From Paenibacillus sp. FSL R7-0204 (GTDB lineage Bacteria; Bacillota; Bacilli; Paenibacillales; Paenibacillaceae), in contig NZ_JBBOCA010000001.1 in the NCBI RefSeq assembly GCF_038002225.1, forward strand, positions 1,674,001-1,738,000: a stretch of 64,000 nt of DNA. The letters are read 5' to 3'. The notes below the pieces were generated by a model. The model worked only from the letters and a program-made list of their open reading frames with translations, had not been told where the DNA came from and made no database searches. Shown one piece after another: positions 35,619-44,758 of the stretch; the stretch's first letter is position 1, and each line of letters starts with the position of its first letter. The position numbers and the translations under genes are program-made.

Positions 35619-36757
35619 AACGTCTCAAGCTATGTGACACGACACTCAGGGATGGTGAACAGGCGGCTGGAGTTTCATTCACGAGGGCGGAAAAGCTGGA
35701 AATCGCAAAGTTGCTGTCGGAGAGCGGAGTAGAGCAGGCAGAGGTAGGCATTCCTGCCATGGGCAAGCGGGAGCAAGAGGATATTGCCGCTGTTGCTGAG
35801 CTGGGATTGCCCATGAAACTAATGACATGGAACCGTTCAGTCCCCGGGGATATTGACAAGGCCAAGGCTACCGGCGTGAACTGGAGCCATATCTCCATCC
35901 CGGTGTCGGAGATTCAGCTGCAGGGAAAGCTGGGGCTGACGCCCCGGGAAGGTCTGAACAAGCTGCTGCGTACCGTGGAGTACGGGCTGCGGCAGGGCAT
36001 GACCGTATCGGCAGGCATGGAGGATTCCTCAAGGGCGGATATGAGCTTCCTGATTGAAGTGGTGAATACCTTATACAAGGAAGGCATCCGCCGGTTCCGG
36101 TATGCAGATACTGTCTCGGCCCATCATCCGGGCCAGATGGCAGAGCGGGTAAGCCTGCTGCTGGGAGAAGTGCCTGAGGATGTGGAGCTGGAGGTACACT
36201 GCCACAATGACTTCGGGCTGGCCTGTGCGAACACGCTCAGCGGCGTAGCTGCCGGAGCGGTGTGGGCTAGTACTACGGTGGCCGGGATCGGCGAGAGGAC
36301 CGGCAATGCGGCCATGGAGGAAGTAGCCATGGCCTGGCGCTATTTGTACGGCGGCGAATGTACGGTCCGGCTGGAGGGGCTCCAGAGCCTCGCGGACAAG
36401 GTCATTGCCGCATCCGGCCGCAGTGTCGGCGATGGGAAGCCGGTCGTAGGGCAGCTCGCCTTCACCCATGAATCCGGGATTCATGTGGACGGGCTGATGA
36501 AGGAGCAGGAAACGTATCAGTTCTTCGATCCGGCGGTGGTCGGCCGGGCGCACCGCTTCGTGCTGGGCAAGCATTCCGGCAGCGGCGGCGTGGCTCATGT
36601 GCTGGAGCAGCAGGGACTTGCGGTCAGCGCCGAGACGGCCGGCCGTCTGCTGGAGAAGGTCCGGGCATATGCGGAGGCCCGGAAGGGCACTGTGCCGGAA
36701 GTCATGCTGCTGCAGTGGCTGATGGAAGAGCAGCAGCGCGCGCAGAATGCGGTGTAG
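35615..36757 (+). CDS. nifV: NifV, homocitrate synthase
   Basis: 380 aa from GTG 35615 with GGGAGG upstream. Claisen-condensing TIM barrel: LCDTTLRDGEQAAGVSFT at the start (catalytic Arg and metal-binding Asp), VHCHNDFGLACANTLSG (metal-binding His residues), then FTHESGIHVDG. It condenses acetyl-CoA with 2-oxoglutarate to homocitrate, the organic ligand of FeMo-co. It ends the nif operon. The nearest leucine-pathway relative would be longer, and context settles the assignment. Confidence 0.94.
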   Translation: MKRLKLCDTTLRDGEQAAGVSFTRAEKLEIAKLLSESGVEQAEVGIPAMGKREQEDIAAVAELGLPMKLMTWNRSVPGDIDKAKATGVNWSHISIPVSEIQLQGKLGLTPREGLNKLLRTVEYGLRQGMTVSAGMEDSSRADMSFLIEVVNTLYKEGIRRFRYADTVSAHHPGQMAERVSLLLGEVPEDVELEVHCHNDFGLACANTLSGVAAGAVWASTTVAGIGERTGNAAMEEVAMAWRYLYGGECTVRLEGLQSLADKVIAASGRSVGDGKPVVGQLAFTHESGIHVDGLMKEQETYQFFDPAVVGRAHRFVLGKHSGSGGVAHVLEQQGLAVSAETAGRLLEKVRAYAEARKGTVPEVMLLQWLMEEQQRAQNAV

Positions 36758-36773
36758 GCAACGCGCTAAGATT

Positions 36774-36952
36774 TTAACAAAAAGCAAAAAGAAGCGGAGG
36801 GGAAATTTGGAACTGGAGGAGCGATAGGGACCGCCTTTGTGTTTGGATTTCTACCACGAGGAGTGGTTGCAATTAGGAAATCCAAAATACAACAGCGGCC
36901 GGAAGTCCAAATGTTCACCGCAGTGACGATCAAGCTTTGAGTTCTAATCTAA
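36774..36952 (+). repeat. Interspersed hairpin element, copy B
   Basis: Starts 17 bp after nifV. Matches 23947-24162 in the same orientation, with an internal deletion of roughly 40 bp. The central hairpin is TACCAC-GAGGA-GTGGT where copy A has TACCGC-GAGCA-GCGGT, i.e. both arms changed together, and the outer arm TTTGGATTTC/GGAAATCCAAA pairs better than in A. Confidence 0.88.
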
Positions 36953-36977
36953 GTGCGTTTTAAATATGCGGATGCAT

Positions 36978-37020
36978 AAGCTGGGCTGTCCTCCATGTGG
37001 AGTGCGGCGCAGCTTTTTTT
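36978..37020 (+). terminator. Probable nif operon terminator
   Basis: AAGCTG...CAGCTT outer stem with an inner CTCC-ATGT-GGAG pairing, then TTTTTTT. It is the first hairpin with a T tract after nifV, beyond repeat copy B. The stem has an internal loop, so efficiency is uncertain. Confidence 0.65.
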
Positions 37021-37153
37021 GGAATACAACGGCTGATGATACACGGGGCTGGCAGGGCGGCGGGGAGAATAGACTCTACTTTGACGGAGGATTTTGTTAC
37101 AATTTGAGCAGGCTGTAAATAGGCAGAGCGTATGGAGAAGGGAAGGCATCACT

Positions 37154-37924
37154 TTGAAGAAAACGATTTTTTTCGATATTGACGGTACGATCTATGATGA
37201 AGACAAGAATATTCCGGCTTCCACCAGAGAAGCGATAGCGGAGCTGAAGAGACGCGGGCACCATGTAGCAATTGCTACCGGAAGAGCGGATTATATGTTC
37301 GAGGGGCTGCGCGAGGAACTGGGGATTGACTCGTATGTCTCGCTGAACGGGCAGTATGTGGTCTATGAAGGGAAGCCGGTGTACAAGAACCCGATTGCGA
37401 CCAGTGTGCTGGAAGAGCTGACCTTGTTCGCGGAGAAGCTGGATCACCCTGTTGCGTATACAGATACGGCGGGCATGAGAGTGAATGTGGCCGATCATGA
37501 GTACATCAATACGAGCGTCGGTTCGCTGAAGCTGGTATTTCCGACGCATGATGCGGGATATTTCCTGAAGAATGATATCTACCAGGCGATGATCTTCTGT
37601 CCGCAGGAGAGTCAAGTGGTCTACGCCGAGCGGTACCCGGAGCTGAATTTCATCCGCTGGCACCCGCTGTGTATGGATGTGCTGCCCGGCAACGGCTCCA
37701 AAGCGAACGGGATCGCGGAGATGCTGAAGGTGATCGGGGTGGAGAAGGAAGAGGTTTATGCTTTTGGTGATGGGCTGAATGATGTGGAGATGCTGGGGTA
37801 TGTAGGGTATGGCATTGCCATGGGCAACGGCGAGAAGGAAGCGAAGGCGGCCGCCTCCTTCATTACGAAGTCTGTCCGTGAGGACGGCATCTTTGAAGGC
37901 CTGAAGATGGTCGGACTGCTGTAG
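37154..37924 (+). CDS. Cof-type HAD-IIB family phosphatase
   Basis: 256 aa from TTG 37154, with GAAGGGAAGG upstream; this gives the usual family length and start (KKTIFFDIDGTIYDED, with the nucleophile Asp and acid/base Asp). Later motifs are the HAD IV region YAFGDGLNDVEMLGYVGYGI and, before it, LPGNGSKANGI. The inserted cap is of the IIB type. Substrates in this family are sugar phosphates or flavin/pyridoxal phosphates. It is a single gene between the nif terminator and the collagen-like gene. Confidence 0.88.
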   Translation: MKKTIFFDIDGTIYDEDKNIPASTREAIAELKRRGHHVAIATGRADYMFEGLREELGIDSYVSLNGQYVVYEGKPVYKNPIATSVLEELTLFAEKLDHPVAYTDTAGMRVNVADHEYINTSVGSLKLVFPTHDAGYFLKNDIYQAMIFCPQESQVVYAERYPELNFIRWHPLCMDVLPGNGSKANGIAEMLKVIGVEKEEVYAFGDGLNDVEMLGYVGYGIAMGNGEKEAKAAASFITKSVREDGIFEGLKMVGLL

Positions 37925-38303
37925 GCAGGAGAGCTCGGTTGCTACGGTCTCACTTCATTGAACCCTTGAGGGGGATATTCTTACTCCCGGATTTAGCATG
38001 GTGCTTTACTGGACGAGTATTCGATTGCAGTTTATGCAATGGAATACTCTTTTTTTTGCATTGCAATCAAATATGATCAACGGGGCAATGAAAGCTATTT
38101 ATCCGGCAATAGTATATGTTTTTGGTGGACGGGTGGTGAGCGGGTATGAGAACAAATTCCGGCGTGACGGGGTGAATTGAGCTTGTCCATCCTGTACAAT
38201 TAACCACTTTTCCATAAAATAATTATTTGCCTACAGGATGAATGTCCATGCCCTTTCTGGGTGAACGGAGTAGGATACATAGAGTCTATAGGAGGTGTCG
38301 AAT
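37925..38303. other. Intergenic region upstream of the collagen-like gene
   Basis: 379 bp without a supported gene. GATTGCAGTTTATGCAATGG and TTTTTTTTGCATTGCAATC (38029-38072) can fold into a nested stem-loop, possibly the end of the HAD transcript. The promoter of the collagen-like gene should lie near 38250-38290; ACATAGAGTCTATAG there could be part of a sporulation-type promoter, but I cannot assign it. Confidence 0.4.
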
Positions 38304-39578
38304 ATGGGGCGTACGGAACATAAGAAGAAAAAGCGGAGCTGCACAGAGGAGCTTACGGGATGCCCTTTGCCGAGAGCGAAACGTCCCGTGAGAAAACGGA
38401 AGGACAACAATTGCAGCTGCAAGAAAAATATTATCGTCAAAAAGCAAATTGTCCGCGTCAATATTCCATTAGGTGCTTTGGGTGCAGCCGGAGCCGCAGG
38501 AGCCTTGAATGCGGCTGGAGCTGTAGAAGCACTGGGAACAGCTGGAGCAGCCGGAGCCGCAGGAGCGCTGGGAGCTGCAGGAGCAGCGGGTGCGCTCGGA
38601 GCCGCAGGAGCGGCTGGTGCGCTCGGGGCGGTTGGAGCAGCGGGTGCACTTGGAGCCGCAGGAGCGGCTGGTGCGCTCGGAGCAGCCGGAGCAGGCGGGG
38701 CAGCTGGTGCCCGTGGAGCAGCCGGGGCTGCCGGGCTTCTGGGTGCAGCGGGAGCCGCCGGAGCATTGGGTGCAGCCGGAGCTCAGGGTGCACTCGGAGC
38801 AGCCGGAGCAGCCGGTGCGTTAGGTGCAGCGGGAGCAGCTGGGATAGCCGGAGCGCTGGGAGGGATTGGCCCGGCAGGGCCAGCGGGCGCACCAGGACCC
38901 GCAGGACCTGCGGGAGCAGTAGGACCTGTGGGAGCAGTAGGCCCTGCAGGACCCGCAGGAGCGGGCGGAGCGGCAGGCCCTGTAGGCCCGGCAGGTCCCG
39001 CCGGAGCAGCCGGAGCAGCCGGACCCGCCGGGGCCACAGGCGCTACAGGTGTAGCAGGGCCAGCTGGGGCCACAGGCGGTACAGGTGCAGCAGGGCCCGC
39101 TGGAGCCACAGGGGCCACAGGAGTTGCCGGTCCAGCGGGTGCAACCGGGGCCACAGGAGCGGCTGGAGGAATCGCCCAGTTCGCTTATGTATATAACCTC
39201 GGAGCACAGGTAGTGCCGATTGAGGCAGATGTGTCTTTTGATACGAATGGGCTGATTACCCCGGGAATTACACATGCCCCTGGGACAACTACAATTTCGG
39301 TTGCCAATGCCGGAAGCTATGAGGTTAATTTCTCGGTATCCGGTGTAGAGCCCAGCCAGTTCGCCCTATTCGTGAATGGGGCACAGGTTCCGGGAACGGT
39401 CTATGGATCGGGCGCAGGCACTCAGCAGAACACCGGGCAGGCGATCATCGCTTTATCCTCAGGTGATGTGCTGACGCTCCGGAATCACAGCTCGTCTGCC
39501 GCCGTCACACTGCAGACGCTGGCTGGCGGCACACAAGCCAATGTCAATGCTTCGATTGTAATTAAGCAGCTGGCCTAG
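38304..39578 (+). CDS. Collagen-like Gly-X-Y repeat protein with BclA-type C-terminal domain
   Basis: 424 aa from ATG 38304 (AGGAGGT 7 bases upstream). Residues 1-52 are very basic with several Cys ([22 protein letters not shown]). Residues about 53-290 are uninterrupted Gly-X-Y triplets in two blocks: a long [10 protein letters not shown] type with almost no proline, then GPAGPAG and GATGATG types like normal bacterial collagens. Residues about 290-424 form a TNF/C1q-like beta domain ([40 protein letters not shown]), as in BclA and other exosporium or spore-surface proteins, which trimerise. It is probably a spore surface fibre. Confidence 0.88.
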   Translation: MGRTEHKKKKRSCTEELTGCPLPRAKRPVRKRKDNNCSCKKNIIVKKQIVRVNIPLGALGAAGAAGALNAAGAVEALGTAGAAGAAGALGAAGAAGALGAAGAAGALGAVGAAGALGAAGAAGALGAAGAGGAAGARGAAGAAGLLGAAGAAGALGAAGAQGALGAAGAAGALGAAGAAGIAGALGGIGPAGPAGAPGPAGPAGAVGPVGAVGPAGPAGAGGAAGPVGPAGPAGAAGAAGPAGATGATGVAGPAGATGGTGAAGPAGATGATGVAGPAGATGATGAAGGIAQFAYVYNLGAQVVPIEADVSFDTNGLITPGITHAPGTTTISVANAGSYEVNFSVSGVEPSQFALFVNGAQVPGTVYGSGAGTQQNTGQAIIALSSGDVLTLRNHSSSAAVTLQTLAGGTQANVNASIVIKQLA

Positions 39579-39628
39579 TAATATAAGCAGACCATATTGC
39601 TGGATAGAGAGCGGGTGTATATCAAGGG

Positions 39629-39659
39629 CGGGGTACCGGAGCAGGTATCCCGTATTTTT
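39629..39659 (+). terminator. Terminator of the collagen-like gene
   Basis: CGGGGTACC-GGAGCA-GGTATCCCG followed by TATTTTT, 51 bp after the stop. Confidence 0.75.
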
Positions 39660-39836
39660 GTGCAACAACAATCCAAAAGGTGGGAAATGCCTTAGTATAG
39701 GCGGCTGTTTATCGTTTGAAGGCTGAGGAGCAGGTATACACTTTTTAGATAAATTGTTATTCAGTTCAGCCAGTGTGGTTAAGATATATTATTATATCTA
39801 GCACCACAGGAATCGAGAGAAGCGGAGGTATCTGAA

Positions 39837-41543
39837 GTGAACCCTAAATGGTGGAAAGAGAGTGTTGTCTACCAGATCTATCCGATTAGCTTCATGGACA
39901 GTAACGGTGACGGCATTGGAGATCTGCGCGGGATCTTATCGAAGCTTGATTACTTGCAGGACCTCGGGGTGGATGTGATCTGGGTCTGCCCGATTTATAA
40001 ATCCCCGAACCATGACAATGGCTATGATATCAGCGACTACTGCGATATTATGAAGGAATTCGGCACGATGGGTGACTTCGACCTGCTGCTGCGCGAGATG
40101 CATTCCCGCGGCATGAAGCTGATGATGGACCTGGTGCTGAACCATACCTCGCATGAGCATCCGTGGTTCGTGGAATCCAGAAGCTCGAAGAACAATCCCA
40201 AGCGGGACTATTATATCTGGCGCAAAGGTAAAAACGGCGGTCCGCCGAACAACTGGGAATCCTACTTCAGCGGCTCGGTCTGGGAGCTGGACCCCCGGAC
40301 GGATGAATATTATCTGCACTTGTACTCCAGGTTCCAGCCCGATCTCAACTGGGAGAATCCGGCGGTCATCGATAAGCTGCATGAGATGGTGCAGTGGTGG
40401 CTGAAAAAGGGAGTGGACGGCTTCCGCTTCGATGCCATTGCCCATATTGTGAAGGCGGAGGGCTACCCGGACGCCCTGAATCCCGGCGGTACTCCGACGG
40501 TCCGCGCCTATGACATGTTCTCGAACCTGAATCATGTGCATACCCTGCTGCAGAATCTGCACGATCAGGTGCTCTATTACTACGACATCATGACGGTAGG
40601 GGAGACCTCGGGACTTGGGCCGGAGCAGGCGCTGGATTATGTCGGTGACGGACGCCGTGAGCTGAATATGACCTTTCAGTTCGAGCATATGAATCTGGAT
40701 GCGGCTTCGCCGGGTAGCGGGAAATGGGATGTCGTGCCCTGGAAGCTGACGGACCTGAAGACCATCATCAGCGATTGGCAGACCGTCCTGCATAACCGGG
40801 GCTGGAACGCCAACTATCTGTGCAACCATGATCAGCCGCGCTCGGTCTCGCGGTTCGGCGATGACCTGTACTACCGGGTTCCGTCGGCCAAGATGCTCGC
40901 CACCTTCATTCATATGCTTGAAGGCACGCCGTATATCTATCAGGGTGAGGAGATTGGTATGACCAATGTAGCCTTCGAGTCGATCGATGATTACCGGGAT
41001 GTGGAGACCTTGAACTATTATGAGGAAAAGCGCAACGCCGGTGTTCCGGAAGCCGACATCATGGCTGCTATTCATACCAAAAGCCGCGACAACGCCCGTA
41101 CTCCGATGCAATGGGATGATGGCGAGGAAGGCGGGTTCACCACAGGTACGCCCTGGATCAGGGTCAACTCGAACTCCCGGGAGATTAACGCGGCCAGCAG
41201 TGTCAGGGACCCGGACTCCATTTACAACTATTATAAGAAGCTGATCCAGCTCCGCAAAAAACATCAGGTCATCGTCTATGGTGAATACGGACTCTTGCTG
41301 GAGGAGCATCCCGAAATCTATGCTTATACCCGGACGCTGGAGGACGAGCGCCTGCTCGTGATCCTGAATTTCTTCGGACATGAGCCGGTATTCGAGCTGC
41401 CGGAGGAATTCCAGCCGGCCGCAAAGCTGGAGCTGCTGATTTCCAATTATGAGTCTGCCAAAGAGGAGAATCTCCAGCAGTTGAAGCTTCGCCCTTATGA
41501 AGCGCGCGTGTATCTGCAGCGGTTGGATAAGGGCTCTGCTTAA
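39837..41543 (+). CDS. GH13 alpha-glucosidase / oligo-1,6-glucosidase
   Basis: 568 aa from GTG 39837 (GCGGAGG upstream). Alpha-amylase-family regions are clear: MMDLVLNHTSHEHPWF (region I), GVDGFRFDAIAHI with the nucleophile Asp, MTVGETSG with the acid/base Glu, and YLCNHDQPRSVSRF. Length and the opening WWKESVVYQIYPISFMDSNG match intracellular oligo-1,6-glucosidases and trehalose-6-phosphate hydrolases. No signal peptide. It would release glucose from short alpha-glucosides such as isomaltose or sucrose isomers. It has its own terminator and no transporter nearby. Confidence 0.92.
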   Translation: MNPKWWKESVVYQIYPISFMDSNGDGIGDLRGILSKLDYLQDLGVDVIWVCPIYKSPNHDNGYDISDYCDIMKEFGTMGDFDLLLREMHSRGMKLMMDLVLNHTSHEHPWFVESRSSKNNPKRDYYIWRKGKNGGPPNNWESYFSGSVWELDPRTDEYYLHLYSRFQPDLNWENPAVIDKLHEMVQWWLKKGVDGFRFDAIAHIVKAEGYPDALNPGGTPTVRAYDMFSNLNHVHTLLQNLHDQVLYYYDIMTVGETSGLGPEQALDYVGDGRRELNMTFQFEHMNLDAASPGSGKWDVVPWKLTDLKTIISDWQTVLHNRGWNANYLCNHDQPRSVSRFGDDLYYRVPSAKMLATFIHMLEGTPYIYQGEEIGMTNVAFESIDDYRDVETLNYYEEKRNAGVPEADIMAAIHTKSRDNARTPMQWDDGEEGGFTTGTPWIRVNSNSREINAASSVRDPDSIYNYYKKLIQLRKKHQVIVYGEYGLLLEEHPEIYAYTRTLEDERLLVILNFFGHEPVFELPEEFQPAAKLELLISNYESAKEENLQQLKLRPYEARVYLQRLDKGSA

Positions 41544-41604
41544 GCGAAGTGAAGCGATAACTCAGGATCCCATAACTTACTTCATAACCAAACGTATAGA
41601 TGTG

Positions 41605-41637
41605 CAGCAGCCCCGGCGGTACCGGGGCTGCTGTTTG
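41605..41637 (+). terminator. Terminator of the alpha-glucosidase gene
   Basis: Perfect 12-bp stem CAGCAGCCCCGG-CGGTA-CCGGGGCTGCTG with a short T tract, 62 bp after the stop. Confidence 0.8.
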
Positions 41638-41840
41638 TGCTTGTTCAGGAAATACGCCGCGAGGTCATACGTTTTTAACCCGCACTGTGATCCTATTTCT
41701 TTAATTATAAATAAATGATTATGTGTTGCAGGTCTGTGACTTCGCTGGGCTTCTACAGTAAAAGGCGGTACAATAGGCGTTATTAGAGACAGGGATAAGC
41801 CCGTGCGGTGAAGCGGGGTGTGGAGGGAGCTAGGAGAGAG

Positions 41841-42578
41841 ATGAGTGAGTGGTATGAGAAATGTTTTGGCGAGGACTATCTGATTGTATACAGACACAGG
41901 GATTTCAGCGGTGCGCGTCATGAGGTGGAGAGCATGATCCAGTGGCTTGGCCTGCCCCGGGGCGCGAAGGTGCTGGACCTCTGCTGCGGCATGGGCCGCC
42001 ATTCACTGGCTCTGTCGCAGGCTGGCTATGAGGTGACGGGCGTGGATCTGTCGAAGGTGCTGCTGCGTGAGGCGCGTGCGCAGGCTGGGGCGGAGCAGGT
42101 AACCTGGCTGCAATCGGATATGCGGGAGCTTCCGCTTGCGGGCGGCTTCGATGCTGTGGTCAATTTGTTCACTTCCTTCGGGTATTTTGAAGAGGATGAG
42201 GAGCAGATTAAGGTGCTTCAAGAGATTTGCCGGATGCTGAAGCCGGGGGGCCGGTTCATCATTGATTTCCTGAACCCGGCTTACGTCATCCGCCATCTGG
42301 TGCCCCATTCGGTCCGGGAGGACGGAGATGTGCGGATTGACGAGACCCGCCGGATCGAGGAAGGGTATGTGAAAAAGGATATCCTGCTGACCTCGAAGGC
42401 TGCGAGCGCTCCGGCCCGCAAGTGCCAGGAACGGGTGAAGCTCTACACACTGGAGGATTTCCGCAGAATGCTTGACGCTGCCGGGCTGCAGCTGGATACC
42501 GTTCATGGCGGCTACGATGAAGAGGAATATGACGCTGAATCCTCGGCCCGCATGATCTTTATGGGAGGTAGACCTTAG
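41841..42578 (+). CDS. Class I SAM-dependent methyltransferase
   Basis: 245 aa from ATG 41841 (AGGAGAG upstream). SAM motif I is VLDLCCGMGRHSLALSQAGYEV, here cut to VLDLCCGMGRHSLALSQ; motif II is VTGVDLSKVLL; the acidic loop is QSDMRELPLAGGFDAVV. The C-terminal part (MLDAAGLQLDTVHGGYDEEEY) is typical of small-molecule methyltransferases of the Methyltransf_25 type. No membrane segment. It ends 2 bp before the MBL-fold gene, so the two are co-expressed; the substrate is unknown. Confidence 0.85.
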   Translation: MSEWYEKCFGEDYLIVYRHRDFSGARHEVESMIQWLGLPRGAKVLDLCCGMGRHSLALSQAGYEVTGVDLSKVLLREARAQAGAEQVTWLQSDMRELPLAGGFDAVVNLFTSFGYFEEDEEQIKVLQEICRMLKPGGRFIIDFLNPAYVIRHLVPHSVREDGDVRIDETRRIEEGYVKKDILLTSKAASAPARKCQERVKLYTLEDFRRMLDAAGLQLDTVHGGYDEEEYDAESSARMIFMGGRP

Positions 42579-42580
42579 AG

Positions 42581-43615
42581 ATGGCATCAGGGAGAGGGCT
42601 TAGAGGAGGCGAAGGAAGGTTGAACAAGGAGAGCATTCAAGCTTGGGACGGCGGAGTTCTTCAGGTATCGGTGCCGATGGGGCTACCGCTGCGCCAGGTT
42701 AACAGCTATCTGCTGCCGGACAAGGACGGCAGGGTTACGGTCATAGATCCAGGCCCGCATACACCGGCTGCCGAGCTTGCCTGGCAGGAGGTGCTCGAGG
42801 CGCTGAGCCTTACCTGGACGCAGGTGCGGGATATCGTGGTGACCCACCATCATCCCGACCACTACGGGCTGGCAGGCTGGATGCAGTCCCGCAGCGGAGC
42901 GCGGGTATGGATGAGCGAGCGGGCGCATGCCGAGGCCGGTCTGGCCTGGGGGGGCGAGGCGATTCTGAATGAGGCGCTGCCGCTCTTTTTCCGGCGGCAT
43001 GGCATGCCGGAGGAGTGGCTTGCGGGTATCCGGGAGCATCTGGATAGCTTCCTGCCTGAGGTGACCCCGCAGCCGGAGGTCACCTATATCCATGCCGCGG
43101 AGCCGTTTGTGATGGGCAGCCGGAAATGGCAGCCCATGATCACAGGCGGGCATGCGCCGGGGCATGTATCGTTCTACCATGGCGGCAGCGGGCAGATCCT
43201 CTGCGGCGATGCTGTGCTGCCGCAGATTTCGCCCAATGTCGGCCTGCAGCCGGGCAGCGATCCGCAGCCGCTGCTGACGTTCCTGGAGGGGCTGCGGGAG
43301 TTGCGCAGCCTGCGGGTTACGCTGGCGTTCCCGGGCCACCGGGAACCGTTCCCGGGGTTCACGGCGCGGGCGGACAGCCTGCTCCGGCATCATGAGGAGC
43401 GGCTGGATACAACAGCCGCGCTGCTCGCAGGCGGACCGCAGAGCGGGTTCGCGGTCTGCGAGGGGCTGTTCCGCAGCCGGGTCGCGACAGCGCACCAGAT
43501 GCGGTTCGCCATGAGCGAGGCGCTGGCTCACCTGGCCGAGCTGGTGCGCCGGGGGCGGGCGGCCGAGACGGAGGCCGGGCCCGGCGGCGGCCTGTTTTTC
43601 ACGGCTGTTGAGTAG
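42581..43615 (+). CDS. Metallo-beta-lactamase-fold hydrolase
   Basis: 344 aa from ATG 42581 (GGGAGGT 11 bases upstream; TTG 42620 is an alternative). The metal-binding motif THHHPDHYGLAGW is clear, followed by the later His in HAPGHVSFYHG and Asp in ILCGDAVLP, and the last His in FPGHREPF. The opening SVPMGLPLRQVNSYLLPDKDGRVTVIDPG, shown here in parts (SVPMGLPLRQVNSYL, TVIDPG), resembles the glyoxalase-II/LACTB2-like branch. The C-terminal winged-helix-like tail contains LAHLAELVRRGRA. The gene is notably G+C-rich compared with its neighbours. Likely a hydrolase of a thioester or lactone; substrate unknown. Confidence 0.85.
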   Translation: MASGRGLRGGEGRLNKESIQAWDGGVLQVSVPMGLPLRQVNSYLLPDKDGRVTVIDPGPHTPAAELAWQEVLEALSLTWTQVRDIVVTHHHPDHYGLAGWMQSRSGARVWMSERAHAEAGLAWGGEAILNEALPLFFRRHGMPEEWLAGIREHLDSFLPEVTPQPEVTYIHAAEPFVMGSRKWQPMITGGHAPGHVSFYHGGSGQILCGDAVLPQISPNVGLQPGSDPQPLLTFLEGLRELRSLRVTLAFPGHREPFPGFTARADSLLRHHEERLDTTAALLAGGPQSGFAVCEGLFRSRVATAHQMRFAMSEALAHLAELVRRGRAAETEAGPGGGLFFTAVE

Positions 43616-44133
43616 GCCGGCGCGCGAGGAAGCGGTGCCGACTGCTGGCAGCAGATTACAAGATACTGTAATTTGCTGCCGCTAACCCGCAGTTCATGAC
43701 ATGTAGTAGCACATCATACATAGCTCATCACACGCAACTCAAGACACGTAGCCCATAACACGCCCTCACAGCTCAAAACACGTAGCCCATAACACGCCCT
43801 CACAGCTCAAAACACGTAGCCCATAACTCGCTGTAATGCCCCACTGCACACAACCCGCTGACCGAAAACCGCTCATTAGCCTGTTGCTACCCTCACACTA
43901 TTCTGGAAACCTCGACTACTGGAATACCTGAAAGAAATAACTAATCTGTAATCAACAATACATCCAGCCCGGTTGCAGGCGGGTGATGTGTGATATTCAA
44001 AGGGAAAAATCCCATTGAGCAATCTGAATGAAGAGCACAAGCGTCTCTCAATTCTGCACACCTGTTGATTTTTTCACAACTGTTAAATATAATGAACCCA
44101 ACTAAGAGCTGAGGGGAAGGAGATGTAAGAGGG
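43616..44133. other. Non-coding region with 34-bp tandem repeats
   Basis: 518 bp without a supported gene. It contains a short tandem array (43745-43830) and, at the end, the promoter region of the TetR-type gene (TTGATTTTTTCACAACTGTT and TATAAT around 44065-44095). Confidence 0.5.
43745..43830 (+). repeat. 34-bp tandem repeat, 2.5 units
   Basis: CACGTAGCCCATAACACGCC plus CTCACAGCTCAAAA occurs at 43745-43778 and again, identical, at 43779-43812; a third unit is partial. Degenerate earlier versions (CATAGCTCATCACACGCAAC) precede it from about 43715. Confidence 0.9.
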
Positions 44134-44718
44134 ATGGTGGTGGACAGGCGGATCAGGAAGACGCGTGATGCTATTTTTAAGGCGTTTCTTAGTCTGATGG
44201 AAGAGAAGAGCTTTGAGCAGATTACGGTCCATGAGATTGCGGAGCGGGCTAATGTCAGCAGAGGGACTATCTATCTGCATTTTGTGGACAAATATGATCT
44301 GCTGGATCAGTGTGTGGAGAAGGAAATGACGGAGCTGCGCGACCGCTGTATGGGCGTCCAGGAGAATCTGGATTTCACCTCCTCCGGTCCCCTGCTGCGT
44401 ACGGCTGAATATGTGGAGCAGCATGCTACCGTCTTCATTACACTGATTAATAACAGCGGCATTCCTGCCTTCAGAAGCCGTCTGCATGCCATGCTGATGG
44501 AGGGACTGGCGGAGCAGATCGATATGGATGGTGTGAACCGGGGGATGAACAAGGAGATGCTGCTGCATTTTATGGCCTCGGCTGCTGTGGGAGTCATGGA
44601 ATGGTGGATTACACACTCGCTGCCGATTTCGGCCAAAAAGCTGATGGAGGATATCAGTATCCTCCTCGAACGCAATCAGATGGGACCGCAGCCGCTGGAC
44701 GCTCTGCCCAGACAATGA
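44134..44718 (+). CDS. TetR/AcrR-family transcriptional regulator
   Basis: 194 aa from ATG 44134 (AAGGAGATG upstream). TetR helix-turn-helix near the N-terminus: TRDAIFKAFLSLMEEKSFEQ then ITVHEIAERANVSRGTIYLHF. The remainder is the all-helical ligand domain, with a C-terminal TetR_C-type segment containing LHFMASAAVGVMEWWITHSLP. No efflux or enzyme gene is adjacent on the same strand, so the target is not evident; autoregulation is likely. Confidence 0.9.
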   Translation: MVVDRRIRKTRDAIFKAFLSLMEEKSFEQITVHEIAERANVSRGTIYLHFVDKYDLLDQCVEKEMTELRDRCMGVQENLDFTSSGPLLRTAEYVEQHATVFITLINNSGIPAFRSRLHAMLMEGLAEQIDMDGVNRGMNKEMLLHFMASAAVGVMEWWITHSLPISAKKLMEDISILLERNQMGPQPLDALPRQ

Positions 44719-44758
44719 GCTGCCGGTGTCTTCCAGCGGCCTGCGGTTATCCCCATTC

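Noticed and set aside
37998..38180. 60-codon frame between the HAD and collagen-like genes
   Set aside because: No SD, covers a stem-loop region, and shows no domain or protein-like pattern.
39936..41381. Long minus-strand frame opposite the GH13 gene
   Set aside because: Antisense shadow; the plus strand has all GH13 catalytic motifs.
43745..43830. Direct repeats considered as a CRISPR array
   Set aside because: The units are back to back without unique spacers and no cas genes are nearby; it is a plain tandem repeat.
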